Origin: an uncultured Clostridia bacterium
GTDB taxonomy: Bacteria; Bacillota; Clostridia; TANB77; CAG-508
DNA: 37,658 nt
NCBI GenBank assembly: GCA_944390525.1
Contig: CALXQH010000050.1
Location: forward strand, 1 to 37,658
Direction: 5' to 3'
Part shown: positions 17,788 through 25,112 of the stretch, piece by piece
Layout of the letters: each line of letters begins with the position of its first letter
Numbering within the stretch: the first letter of the stretch is position 1
Made by a program: the position numbers and the translations under genes
Notes under the pieces: generated by a model
Told to the model about the DNA's origin: nothing
Seen by the model: only the letters and a program-made list of their open reading frames with translations
Databases searched by the model: none

Positions 17788-18555
17788 ATGGAATATAGTG
17801 TATCTATTTATTTTTTATATTTTATAATTCTATCAATATTAGGCTGGATAATGGAAGTTATATTGCAAATAATACAATATCATAAATTTACAAACCGTGG
17901 TTTTTTAATAGGTCCATACTGTCCTATATATGGATGTGGAGGATTATTAATAGCTTTAACATTAAGCAATCTAAAAGAACATCCAGTAGCTTTATTTGCT
18001 ATGGTAGTTCTTATTTCTGGAGTTTTAGAATATTTAACAAGTTATATTATGGAAAAAATATTTAATGCCAGATGGTGGGATTATAGTAAAAATAAATTTA
18101 ATATTAATGGAAGAATATGTTTAGAAACAATAATACCATTTGGAATATTAGGTCTGATGTTAATTTATTTTATAAATCCATTTATTTTTGATAATTTAGA
18201 TAGATTACCTTATAAAGTATTAAATATTATTTCCATAGGAATAGCAGTTTTATTTATTACTGATTTAATAGTTTCACTTAATGTTATATTAAATGTTAAA
18301 AAAGTAACTAAAAAATTTGATAAAGAAAATCCAAAAGACAACACAGAAGAAATTTCACAAAAAGTAAAGGAATTTTTGATAAATAAATCTAAGTTAAGCA
18401 AGAGATTAATAAATGCTTTTCCAGAGTTAACAGCAATACTAAAAGAACGTAAAGAACAAATAATAAAAAAGACCGAAAAAATAAAAGAAGAACTTACTCA
18501 AAAAGCAGATGTAGTAAAAGATAAAGTAAAAAGAAATTTGAAGAAAAAAGAATAA
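17788..18555 (+). CDS. PF06541-type membrane protein (putative ABC-transporter type IV / CmpB-like)
   Basis: A 255-residue protein. The N-terminal two thirds has about five membrane helices and the pattern YFLYFIILSILGWIMEVI, NRGFLIGPYCPIYGCGG, SGVLEYLTSYIMEKIFNARWWDYS, NINGRICLETIIPFG. This is the family annotated as putative ABC-transporter permease (PF06541, DUF1113). No ATPase is adjacent, and the family name is not biochemically proven. The last 85 residues form a long Lys/Glu-rich, probably cytoplasmic helix. Start ATG follows AAAGGGG. It is divergent from the Asn-rich gene pair and convergent with rnhA. Confidence 0.85.
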   Translation: MEYSVSIYFLYFIILSILGWIMEVILQIIQYHKFTNRGFLIGPYCPIYGCGGLLIALTLSNLKEHPVALFAMVVLISGVLEYLTSYIMEKIFNARWWDYSKNKFNINGRICLETIIPFGILGLMLIYFINPFIFDNLDRLPYKVLNIISIGIAVLFITDLIVSLNVILNVKKVTKKFDKENPKDNTEEISQKVKEFLINKSKLSKRLINAFPELTAILKERKEQIIKKTEKIKEELTQKADVVKDKVKRNLKKKE

Positions 18556-18563
18556 AATTATTT

Positions 18564-18595
18564 TTAAAGAACTGATATATTTATCAGTTCTTTAA
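18564..18595. terminator. Bidirectional terminator between the 17788 gene and rnhA
   Basis: Perfect 14-base arms (18564-18577 and 18582-18595) with a 4-base loop. The stem covers the rnhA stop codon at 18584-18586 and begins 9 bases after the plus-strand stop. Confidence 0.75.
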
Positions 18596-19024
18596 ATCTT
18601 TTATAGCTTTTCTTGCAAGCTCATCACAACGATTATTAAATTCATTATCACTATGACCTTTTACTTTATGAAAAATAACATTATGCTTTTTAGTCAAAAA
18701 AAATAATTCCTGCCACAATTCTTTATTTTTAACATCTTGTTTGCTAGAATTTCTCCAACCATTTTTTATCCAGTCATTAATCCAATTTTGTAAAAAAGCA
18801 TTTACAACGTAAGCACTATCACTATATAAATTAACTTTACAAGGACGTTTCAACAATTTTAAAGATTCTATAACAGATGTTAATTCCATAATATTATTAG
18901 TAGTATTTTTTTGAGATCCAGAGATTTCTTTTTTATTTTCTCCCTTTATTAATATTGCACCCCAACCACCAGGTCCAGGATTTCCACTACAAGCTCCGTC
19001 TGTGTATATTGTTATTTCATCCAT
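18584..19024 (-). CDS. rnhA: Ribonuclease HI
   Basis: Cuts the RNA strand of RNA-DNA hybrids (R-loops, primers). The 146-residue length and the motifs ITIYTDGACSGNPGPGGWGAIL (first catalytic Asp at residue 8), NNIMELTSVIESL (catalytic Glu), LYSDSAYVVNAF (catalytic Asp) and KVKGHSDNEFNNRCDELARKA (last His/Asp region) are those of RNase HI. It is monocistronic and shares a 100-base divergent promoter region with tmcAL. AAGGAG is placed 8 bases before the ATG. Confidence 0.96.
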   Translation of the reverse strand: MDEITIYTDGACSGNPGPGGWGAILIKGENKKEISGSQKNTTNNIMELTSVIESLKLLKRPCKVNLYSDSAYVVNAFLQNWINDWIKNGWRNSSKQDVKNKELWQELFFLTKKHNVIFHKVKGHSDNEFNNRCDELARKAIKDLKN

Positions 19025-19045
19025 AAATAATTTCTCCTTTAAACA

Positions 19046-19096
19046 TTGTAAAATTTTATTATTTATGATATTATATCATAAAATAAATTAAGTCAA
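19046..19096. promoter_or_regulatory. Overlapping divergent promoters of rnhA and tmcAL with a shared palindrome
   Basis: Plus strand: TTGTAA (19046-19051), 17 bases, TATTAT (19069-19074), for tmcAL. Minus strand: TTGACT (19096-19091), 17 bases, TAATAT (19073-19068), for rnhA. Both -10 elements fall inside a perfect 21-bp palindrome at 19062-19082 (two 10-base arms around one T). The two polymerases could not bind at once, so the genes may compete or share a repressor. Confidence 0.55.
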
Positions 19097-19125
19097 TAAA
19101 AACATATAAATAAGGGGTGAAAAAC

Positions 19126-20382
19126 TTGAGCAAAGTATTAGGAATTATTGCAGAATATAATCCATTCCATAATGGCCATTTTTACCATATTAAAGAATCT
19201 ATTAAGCAAACTGATGCGGATTATGTTGTATGCATTATTTCAGGTAACTTTGTTCAAAGAGGTAATACATCTATAATTAATAAATGGACAAAAGCAAAAA
19301 TGGCTATGGCAAATGGAGCTGACTTAGTAATAGAATTGCCAACGGTGTATAGTATTTCTAGCGCAGAAAATTTTGCAGAAGGTTCTATAAAAATCTTAGA
19401 TTCTTTGGAAATAGTTGATGATATTTCATTTGGAATTGAAGCAAATGATTTAGCAACTTTAAACAATATTGCAAATGTACTTTATCAAGAACCTAAAAAA
19501 TATATGTCTCTTTTTAATCACGAAATAAGTAAAGGGATATCTTTTCCAAAAGCACGAGAAAATGCTTTAATGATGTACTTAAATGATATAAAAAGATATT
19601 CAAATGTTTTAAATGGCTCAAATAATATACTAGCTATTGAATATTTAAAAGCATTAAAAAAATTAAAAAGTTCATTAAGACCAATAGGAATTAAAAGAGA
19701 AAAAGTTTTATATAATGATAAAATAATCATAGATGATTTTGCTAGTGCTACAGCTATTAGAAAAATGTTATTAGACAGAAAATTTGAAGATATTTCAAAG
19801 GTTATGCCACGTTCTTCATATATAATGTTAGCACAAGAGTTTAGAAACGGACATTATGTTATAGATTTATATAAATTTCAAAAAGAAATTATATATATAT
19901 TAAGAAAAATGACAAAAAAAGAAATAAGTAACCTTCCAGATGTTTCAGAAGGATTAGAAAATGTTATAAAAGAAGCTGCAGATTCTTGTAATAATATAAT
20001 AGAATTATTAAATAAAGTTAAGTCTAAAAGATATACTCAAACAAGAATACAACGTATTTTAATTTATGCTTTATTAGGAATTAACAAAAAAATGATGGAA
20101 ACTTCAAAAAAAATTATACCTTATACTAGAATTTTAGGGTATAGCCCTAAAGGAAAAGATTTACTTTCAGAAATAGCTAGAAAAAATCCTAAAATTAATT
20201 TAGTTGTTTCTCCAAAAAAATTTATAGAAACTAATAATAATAGAAATCTAAAAGAAATGTTAGAAAAAGATATTTTTGCAAGTAATATATATACTTTAGG
20301 ATATGAAAAAGATTCTTTATCAAATTTAGATTATACAAATAAAGTTATTACAATAACAGATATAGAAGGAGTAAAAAAATAA
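19126..20382 (+). CDS. tmcAL: tRNA(Met) cytidine acetate ligase (YlbM family)
   Basis: Activates acetate with ATP to make N4-acetylcytidine at the wobble position of elongator tRNA(Met). The nucleotidyltransferase motif GIIAEYNPFHNGHFYHI near the N-terminus (HxGH type), SGNFVQRG, KAKMAMANGADLVIELPTVY, SAENFAEGSIKIL and FASATAIRKML match the TmcAL family; length 418 is typical. A GTG at 19117 would extend it by three residues but overlaps the AAGGGG ribosome binding site, so I chose TTG 19126. It directly abuts coaE (stop at 20380-20382, next ATG at 20383), so the two are translated from one message. The nearby acetate pathway genes (pta-ackA, 6 kb away) are not co-operonic. Confidence 0.92.
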   Translation: MSKVLGIIAEYNPFHNGHFYHIKESIKQTDADYVVCIISGNFVQRGNTSIINKWTKAKMAMANGADLVIELPTVYSISSAENFAEGSIKILDSLEIVDDISFGIEANDLATLNNIANVLYQEPKKYMSLFNHEISKGISFPKARENALMMYLNDIKRYSNVLNGSNNILAIEYLKALKKLKSSLRPIGIKREKVLYNDKIIIDDFASATAIRKMLLDRKFEDISKVMPRSSYIMLAQEFRNGHYVIDLYKFQKEIIYILRKMTKKEISNLPDVSEGLENVIKEAADSCNNIIELLNKVKSKRYTQTRIQRILIYALLGINKKMMETSKKIIPYTRILGYSPKGKDLLSEIARKNPKINLVVSPKKFIETNNNRNLKEMLEKDIFASNIYTLGYEKDSLSNLDYTNKVITITDIEGVKK

Positions 20383-20964
20383 ATGGTTATAGGAATTACT
20401 GGAAGCTCTGGAGCTGGAAAAACAACAGTATGTAAAATTTTAAAACAAAAATACAATTTTAAAATAATTGTAGCAGATGATATAGCAAAAGAATTTTCAA
20501 AAAAAGGAACACAATATACAAAGGATATTATAAAAGAATTAGGTGTAGATATACTACTAAAAAATGGAGAATTAGATAGAAAAAAAATAGCAGATATAAT
20601 TTATAATGATGAAATAAAAAGAAAAAAGTTAAATAAATGTACTTTTAAATATATAGTAGAAGAAATAAAAAAACAAATAGAAAATCAAAAAGACTATAAT
20701 ATAGCATTAGATGCTCCTTTGCTATTTGAATCAAATCTGGATAAAATTTGTAATACAACAGTTGCAATAATTAATGAAAATATAGAACAACAAGTTGATA
20801 GAGTTATGAAAAGAGACAACATAACAAAAAATGAAGCTATAGCAAGAATAAAATCACAAAAAACTAATGAATTTTATATTAATAATTGCAATTATAAAAT
20901 AATAAACAATGATGATTTAGATAACCAAATACAAAATATTATAAAAAATATTATAAAGAAATAA
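20383..20964 (+). CDS. coaE: Dephospho-CoA kinase
   Basis: Last step of coenzyme A synthesis: phosphorylates the 3'-hydroxyl of dephospho-CoA. The P-loop GITGSSGAGKTTVCKIL is at residues 4-20, followed by VADDIAKEF, LGVDILLKNGELDRKKIADIIY and DAPLLFESNLDKICN (the CoaE substrate-lid pattern), then RVMKRDNITKNEAIARI. Length 193 is normal. It begins on the base after the tmcAL stop; the ribosome binding site AGAAGGAG lies within the end of tmcAL. A terminator overlaps its stop. Confidence 0.95.
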   Translation: MVIGITGSSGAGKTTVCKILKQKYNFKIIVADDIAKEFSKKGTQYTKDIIKELGVDILLKNGELDRKKIADIIYNDEIKRKKLNKCTFKYIVEEIKKQIENQKDYNIALDAPLLFESNLDKICNTTVAIINENIEQQVDRVMKRDNITKNEAIARIKSQKTNEFYINNCNYKIINNDDLDNQIQNIIKNIIKK

Positions 20965-20997
20965 TTTACTAAAAATAAATTATTTCTTTATTTTTTT
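20954..20997 (+). terminator. Terminator after coaE
   Basis: Arms of 14 bases (20954-20967 and 20977-20990) with a 9-base loop, followed by seven T. The upstream arm includes the coaE stop codon. Confidence 0.85.
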
Positions 20998-20998
20998 A

Positions 20999-21031
20999 TT
21001 ACATTTATTTTACATTTGCTTTACATTTTTG
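20999..21031 (+). repeat. Three 11-bp direct repeats, PhoP-box-like
   Basis: TTACATTT occurs at 20999, 21010 and 21021 with an exact 11-base period. Read as TTTACA or ATTACA with 5-base spacers, they fit the consensus of the PhoP box (TT(A/C/T)ACA direct repeats) known from Bacillus. They end 9 bases before the -35 of the next promoter, where an activator of the OmpR type would sit. No PhoP/PhoR gene is in the window. Confidence 0.55.
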
Positions 21032-21039
21032 TAACAATA

Positions 21040-21068
21040 TTGAATTAAGATTAGATTTAATTTATAAT
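21040..21068 (+). promoter_or_regulatory. Likely promoter of the 21132-21895 unit
   Basis: TTGAAT at 21040-21045 and a perfect TATAAT at 21063-21068 with a 17-base spacer, 64 bases before the ATG of the first gene. Confidence 0.75.
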
Positions 21069-21131
21069 TTAATTGTAATAATTTAATACATTATAACAAA
21101 AGAAATATCCACTAAAAGGGGAGTAGTTTAA

Positions 21132-21671
21132 ATGGAGACTTTTGCAGATTATATTTTATCTGAAAAAGATTGGATTAAGAAACTTGAAATTATGCATTAT
21201 TTGCAACAAAAAACGGGAATTTTTTATGACAAATCTGTTATATTTAAAACTTTTTTAACTAAATTATTTTTAGATTATTCTAATACAGGCCTAGATGAAA
21301 ATATAGTATTGACAGCATGCTTATTATGTAATTGCAAAAAAAGTAATAATCCTCAAGATCTAAATAAAGTAAAGACTTATGCTAAAGATGGGGCTGAATA
21401 TTTATATCAATTAGGATTTTCTAAACGTTTTTGCAAAATTTGCGAAGAAGTAAATAGATATAGTGGAAGTTTACCTAGAGAAAAAGAAAGTGATGTATTA
21501 GAATTAACTGATAATTTTGGAGGAATGCTGTTAGATAGACCAGAAAGAATAGCTTTTAAAGTAGATGAAGCTTTAGTATTGTTAGAATATAGAAATTTAA
21601 AAGATAAAAACAATAGATATTTACCTATATTTAAAGAATTTGTCAATAATATGCAGGAGGTAATGATATGA
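21132..21671 (+). CDS. Degenerate HD-like protein, unknown function
   Basis: A 179-residue soluble protein without an assigned name. The middle reads GLDENIVLTACLLCNCKKSNNPQ followed by YAKDGAEYLYQLGFSKRFCKICEEVNRYSGS. This resembles the core of HD-domain proteins (AxLLHDxGK, then GAExLxxLGFS and RYHH), but with CN where the metal-binding HD should be and no HH pair. I infer a divergent HD fold that probably lacks the usual phosphohydrolase metal site. It contains six cysteines, more than neighbours. It overlaps the next gene by 4 bases (ATGA), so they are translationally coupled. Confidence 0.7.
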   Translation: METFADYILSEKDWIKKLEIMHYLQQKTGIFYDKSVIFKTFLTKLFLDYSNTGLDENIVLTACLLCNCKKSNNPQDLNKVKTYAKDGAEYLYQLGFSKRFCKICEEVNRYSGSLPREKESDVLELTDNFGGMLLDRPERIAFKVDEALVLLEYRNLKDKNNRYLPIFKEFVNNMQEVMI

Positions 21672-21895
21672 TTAAACCTATTTTACAAAATGCATCTGAT
21701 CAAATTAATAATTTACCATTTAAAGATAATGATACAATTTCAATAACAAAATATGTAGCTTCATTATATAGAAAGACAAAAGAAGCAATAAGAGTACATG
21801 AATATAGAGAAGATATAACTAAAGAAGAAAAAACATCAAGCGAAGTTACAGGAAAAGATATAAAAGATGCTATGAATCGTGAGATGATTGATTAA
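21668..21895 (+). CDS. Small hydrophilic protein coupled to the 21132 gene
   Basis: A 75-residue charged protein with no membrane segment, not recognised. The N-terminal half (MIKPILQNASDQINNLPFKDNDTISITKYVASLYRKTKEAIRVHEY) may form a helix pair; the tail is Lys/Glu-rich. AGGAGG at 21655-21660 is placed 7 bases before the ATG, inside the upstream gene, and the start overlaps the upstream stop as ATGA. A strong SD and a following terminator support it as a real gene. Confidence 0.7.
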   Translation: MIKPILQNASDQINNLPFKDNDTISITKYVASLYRKTKEAIRVHEYREDITKEEKTSSEVTGKDIKDAMNREMID

Positions 21896-21921
21896 AGATT
21901 GGAAATGAAGCCAATCTTTTT
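21894..21921 (+). terminator. Terminator after the 21668 gene
   Basis: AAAGATTGG (21894-21902) and CCAATCTTT (21911-21919) with an 8-base loop, followed by TTTAAA. The first A overlaps the stop codon. Confidence 0.8.
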
Positions 21922-21954
21922 AAATGTTAATTTTTAAAATTAAGGAGAATAGTT

Positions 21955-23148
21955 ATGGAAGAAATATTTGCAGATATGCATGTACATATAGGAAGAAGTG
22001 AAAAAGGAAAACCAATAAAAATAACTGCAGCAAAAAGTTTAAATTTTTCTAATATAGCACGAGAATGTGCAGATAGAAAAGGAATTCAAATAGTTGGAAT
22101 TATTGACTGTGCATCTCCATATGTTATTGAAGATATTGAAGAATTTTTAAAAAATGGAGAAGCTTATGAAATAGAAGATGGTGGAATTATATATAAAGAC
22201 AAAGTTTGTATTATACTTGGAAGTGAAATTGAAACTTCAGAAATAAATGACGAAGGCAAAACAGGTAGTGCTCATAATTTATGTTATTTTCCTACACTAA
22301 TAGATATAAAAATGTTTTCAAAAGAAATGACAAAATATATTAAAAATATTACATTAAGCTCTCAAAGAGCTTCTATTTCAGCATATAAGCTTGTAGATAT
22401 AGTAGAAAAATATAATGGAATTTTAATACCAGCACATATATTTACTCCACACAAAAGCTTTTATGGCAACTGTACAAGTAGGTTAGAAAGAATTTTTAAA
22501 GAAAAATTTAAAAAAATATTTGCTGTAGAATTAGGTTTAAGTGCAGATACAGAGTTGGCAGATCAAATTTCAGAATTAGAAAATAAAACTTTTTTAACAA
22601 ATTCTGATGCACATTCATTGCCAAAAATAGCAAGAGAATATAATAAACTTTTATTAAATGACATTTCTTTTAAGGAATTTGTTAAAGCGTTAAAAAATGA
22701 AGATGGAAGAAAAATCATTGCGAATTATGGATTAGACCCAAAATTAGGAAAATACCATAGAACATATTGTGAAAATTGTAATAAACCTATTGAAGAGAAA
22801 CCACCTGTTTTTGAATGTCCTAATTGTCACGAGAAAAATGTTACTAGAGGAGTATTAGATAGAATAATAAGTATTAGAGACAAAGATAGAAGTATATCAC
22901 CAAAAAATAGACCACCATATATTTATCAGATACCTTTAACTTTTATTCCAGGATTAGGAGGAAAAACTATAGACAAATTATTGAATACATTTGAAACAGA
23001 AATGAATATTTTACATAAATTATCTGAAGATGACTTAGAAGCAGTTATAGGTCAAAAAATAGCTAAAAATATTGTTTTATCTAGACATGGAAAAATAAAT
23101 ATTCAATCTGGTGGGGGAGGAACTTATGGAAAAATAACAGTAGGTTAA
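21955..23148 (+). CDS. Endonuclease Q-like PHP-domain protein
   Basis: A 397-residue member of the family long listed as TIGR00375, which includes archaeal and some bacterial endonuclease Q enzymes that nick 5' of deaminated bases (uracil, hypoxanthine). The PHP motif FADMHVH (D7, H9, H11) opens the protein; GSEIETSE and the FLTNSDAHS segment carry further metal ligands. A four-Cys zinc site follows (C272, C275, C288, C291), and a helix-hairpin-helix-like IPGLGGKTIDKLL is near residue 331. Substrate is inferred from the family. AAGGAG precedes the ATG; it stands 59 bases after the previous stop and before spoIIM. Confidence 0.85.
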   Translation: MEEIFADMHVHIGRSEKGKPIKITAAKSLNFSNIARECADRKGIQIVGIIDCASPYVIEDIEEFLKNGEAYEIEDGGIIYKDKVCIILGSEIETSEINDEGKTGSAHNLCYFPTLIDIKMFSKEMTKYIKNITLSSQRASISAYKLVDIVEKYNGILIPAHIFTPHKSFYGNCTSRLERIFKEKFKKIFAVELGLSADTELADQISELENKTFLTNSDAHSLPKIAREYNKLLLNDISFKEFVKALKNEDGRKIIANYGLDPKLGKYHRTYCENCNKPIEEKPPVFECPNCHEKNVTRGVLDRIISIRDKDRSISPKNRPPYIYQIPLTFIPGLGGKTIDKLLNTFETEMNILHKLSEDDLEAVIGQKIAKNIVLSRHGKINIQSGGGGTYGKITVG

Positions 23149-23221
23149 TATAATTATGTTCTAAATCTCATTTTATTGCATAGACATTATGTATAAAGCT
23201 TTTACAATTAGGAGGAATAAA

Positions 23222-23866
23222 ATGAGAGCACTACCTAAGAAAACTTCTAAAATTACTAACTTAATTATAGAACATATAAAGGATAATCTAAAATTATATA
23301 TTATAACTTCTATTTTTTTACTAATTGGAACAGTACTAGGCGTTATATTTGTGAATAATATGAATGAGACACAAAATCAAGAAATAAAAACATATATAGT
23401 TGAATTTACAAACTTATTAAAAAATGGTTCAACTATAAATAACACTGAATTATTAAAGAATTCTTTCATTAACAATCTACTATTAGTACTTTTAATGTGG
23501 CTTGTTGGTTCTACTGTAATAGGAGTTCCTATAGTAATAGGAATAGTATTAATAAGAGGATTTTGCTTTGGATATACAATTTCATCTATATTAATAACTT
23601 TTTCATTAGGAAAGGGAATTTTATTTATTATAATAACTATGCTATTACAAAATATTATTTTTATTCCTTGCTTAATAGCATTGGCTGTAAGTGGACTTAA
23701 ATTATATCAATCAATAATGAAAGATAAGCGTAAAGAAAATATTAAAATAGAGATATTTAGACATACAATATTTTGTTTAATGATATTGATAGCTTTAGCT
23801 ATGTCTTCATTTATTGAAGTATATATATCTAATAATTTACTAACATTATTTATACAATATTTTTAA
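23222..23866 (+). CDS. spoIIM: Stage II sporulation protein M
   Basis: Membrane protein of the SpoIIM/DUF95 family; with SpoIID and SpoIIP it drives peptidoglycan remodelling for engulfment of the forespore. GGAGG at 23211-23215 points to ATG 23222 (214 residues, close to the Bacillus length). An upstream in-frame ATG at 23189 has no ribosome binding site. It has five predicted membrane helices and the characteristic NSFINNLLLVLLMWLVGSTVIGVPIVIGIVLIRGFCFGYTISS region. The spoIIM-xerD order is the same as in Bacillus and clostridia, which supports both names. It implies the organism can make endospores. Confidence 0.92.
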   Translation: MRALPKKTSKITNLIIEHIKDNLKLYIITSIFLLIGTVLGVIFVNNMNETQNQEIKTYIVEFTNLLKNGSTINNTELLKNSFINNLLLVLLMWLVGSTVIGVPIVIGIVLIRGFCFGYTISSILITFSLGKGILFIIITMLLQNIIFIPCLIALAVSGLKLYQSIMKDKRKENIKIEIFRHTIFCLMILIALAMSSFIEVYISNNLLTLFIQYF

Positions 23867-23885
23867 TTAAAAAATATTATTTTTA
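23856..23885 (+). terminator. A/T-rich hairpin after spoIIM
   Basis: AATATTTTT (23856-23864) and AAAAATATT (23870-23878) with a 5-base loop, then ATTTTTAAC. The stem overlaps the spoIIM stop. It has no G/C pairs, so strength is uncertain. Confidence 0.5.
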
Positions 23886-23896
23886 ACAAAAATCTA

Positions 23897-23925
23897 TTTA
23901 CAATTTTAAATTAATTTGATATAAC
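23897..23925 (+). promoter_or_regulatory. Possible promoter of xerD
   Basis: TTTACA at 23897-23902, 17-base spacer, TATAAC at 23920-23925. A TTTACGTAAA palindrome at 23934-23943 lies just after it. Confidence 0.45.
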
Positions 23926-23996
23926 ATATACAGTTTACGTAAATTATTTAAATATCTATTAATAATGAAAATATATAAAAGGTAGGGAAACTTAAA

Positions 23997-24878
23997 ATGG
24001 AGAAACAAATTAAACTTTTTTTAGAATTTTTACAAATTGAAAAAAAATTATCTGATAATACTTTACAATCGTATAGAAGAGATATATTACAATTTGTAGA
24101 ATATATAGAAAAAAACAGACTAAATTATTTGAAAATAAAAAAAGAAGATATAAAAACATATCTTAAATATTTAAAAGAAGTAGGAAAAAAAGCCTCAACA
24201 ATTTCTAGAAATTTAGCATCTATAAGATCTTTTTATCAATTTTTAATAAAAAATAAAAAAACAAAACAAGATCCAACAGAAGATATTCAATCTCCAAAGG
24301 TAGAAAAAAGAGTACCTAGTGTTCTTACTTCTCAAGAAATAGAATTACTATTAGAACAACCAAAAGATGTTGATTTAAAAGGTACTCGAGACAAAGCTAT
24401 GTTAGAGTTTGCTTATGCTACCGGCATGAGAGTAACAGAAATAATTTCTTTAAATATAGCAGATATAAATTTAGAAGAAGGATTTGTTATTTGCAGAAAC
24501 AGCTCTAGACAAAGAAATATTCCTTTAGGTTCTTTATCTTTAAAAGCTTTAAAAGAATATGTAGAAGATGCTCGTCCAGTTCTAATAAAAAATGAAAACG
24601 AGAAAGCTTTATTTGTTAATGTAAATGGTAAAAGATTAACCAGACAAGGATTTTGGAAAATAGTTAAATATTATAAAGAACAAGCTCATATAACAAAAGA
24701 TATAACACCACATGTTCTAAGGCACTCATTTGCTACTCATTTATTACAAAATGGAGCTGATTTAAAAGCAATACAAAATATGTTAGGACATTCTGATATT
24801 TCATCTACACAAGTTTATATGCAATTTCAAACTCCAGGACTAAAAGATGTTTATCAAAAAGCACATCCAAGAGCCTAA
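23997..24878 (+). CDS. xerD: Tyrosine recombinase XerD
   Basis: Site-specific recombinase that with XerC resolves chromosome dimers at dif. It has an N-terminal SAM-like core-binding domain (about 1-85) and a catalytic domain with R145 (TGMRVTEI), H239 and R242 (HVLRHSFATHLL), H265 (LGHSDISS) and Y274. Length 293 is typical. The beta-hairpin that normally carries the catalytic Lys (GKGNKER) reads CRNSSRQR at 166-173, with no lysine. The position after spoIIM matches the Bacillus xerD (ripX) locus. The catalytic Lys may be supplied by another residue, or this copy could be altered in activity. Confidence 0.88.
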   Translation: MEKQIKLFLEFLQIEKKLSDNTLQSYRRDILQFVEYIEKNRLNYLKIKKEDIKTYLKYLKEVGKKASTISRNLASIRSFYQFLIKNKKTKQDPTEDIQSPKVEKRVPSVLTSQEIELLLEQPKDVDLKGTRDKAMLEFAYATGMRVTEIISLNIADINLEEGFVICRNSSRQRNIPLGSLSLKALKEYVEDARPVLIKNENEKALFVNVNGKRLTRQGFWKIVKYYKEQAHITKDITPHVLRHSFATHLLQNGADLKAIQNMLGHSDISSTQVYMQFQTPGLKDVYQKAHPRA

Positions 24879-24886
24879 AATATAAT

Positions 24887-24928
24887 AAAAAAATTAAAGA
24901 GGTCAAAGGTAGTCTCTTTAATTTTTTT
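24887..24928 (+). terminator. Strong terminator after xerD
   Basis: Perfect 15-base arms (24887-24901 and 24914-24928), 12-base loop, ending in seven T. Confidence 0.9.
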
Positions 24929-24986
24929 ATAAATTTCTACCTAAACTTAATGATTCAAGCTATTTCTTAAAATCTTTTAAAAATAC

Positions 24987-25015
24987 TTGACAGTTTACAA
25001 TAATCAATATAAAAT
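24987..25015 (+). promoter_or_regulatory. SigA promoter of rny
   Basis: Consensus TTGACA at 24987-24992 and TAAAAT at 25010-25015 with a 17-base spacer, 98 bases before the rny ATG. The rest of the 234-base gap is plain A/T-rich leader. Confidence 0.8.
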
Positions 25016-25112
25016 ATTAATGTAGGTAAAAATATATTCTAATAAAGTTTTTATATAAATTAGTGATATATATTTAGTACATTGAAAATTTAATAGAAAG
25101 AGGTGCAGAATT

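Noticed and set aside
23930..23960. A dif-like half site (AGTTTACGTAA) just before xerD
   Set aside because: Only one arm resembles the Firmicutes dif; the other arm and the centre do not match.
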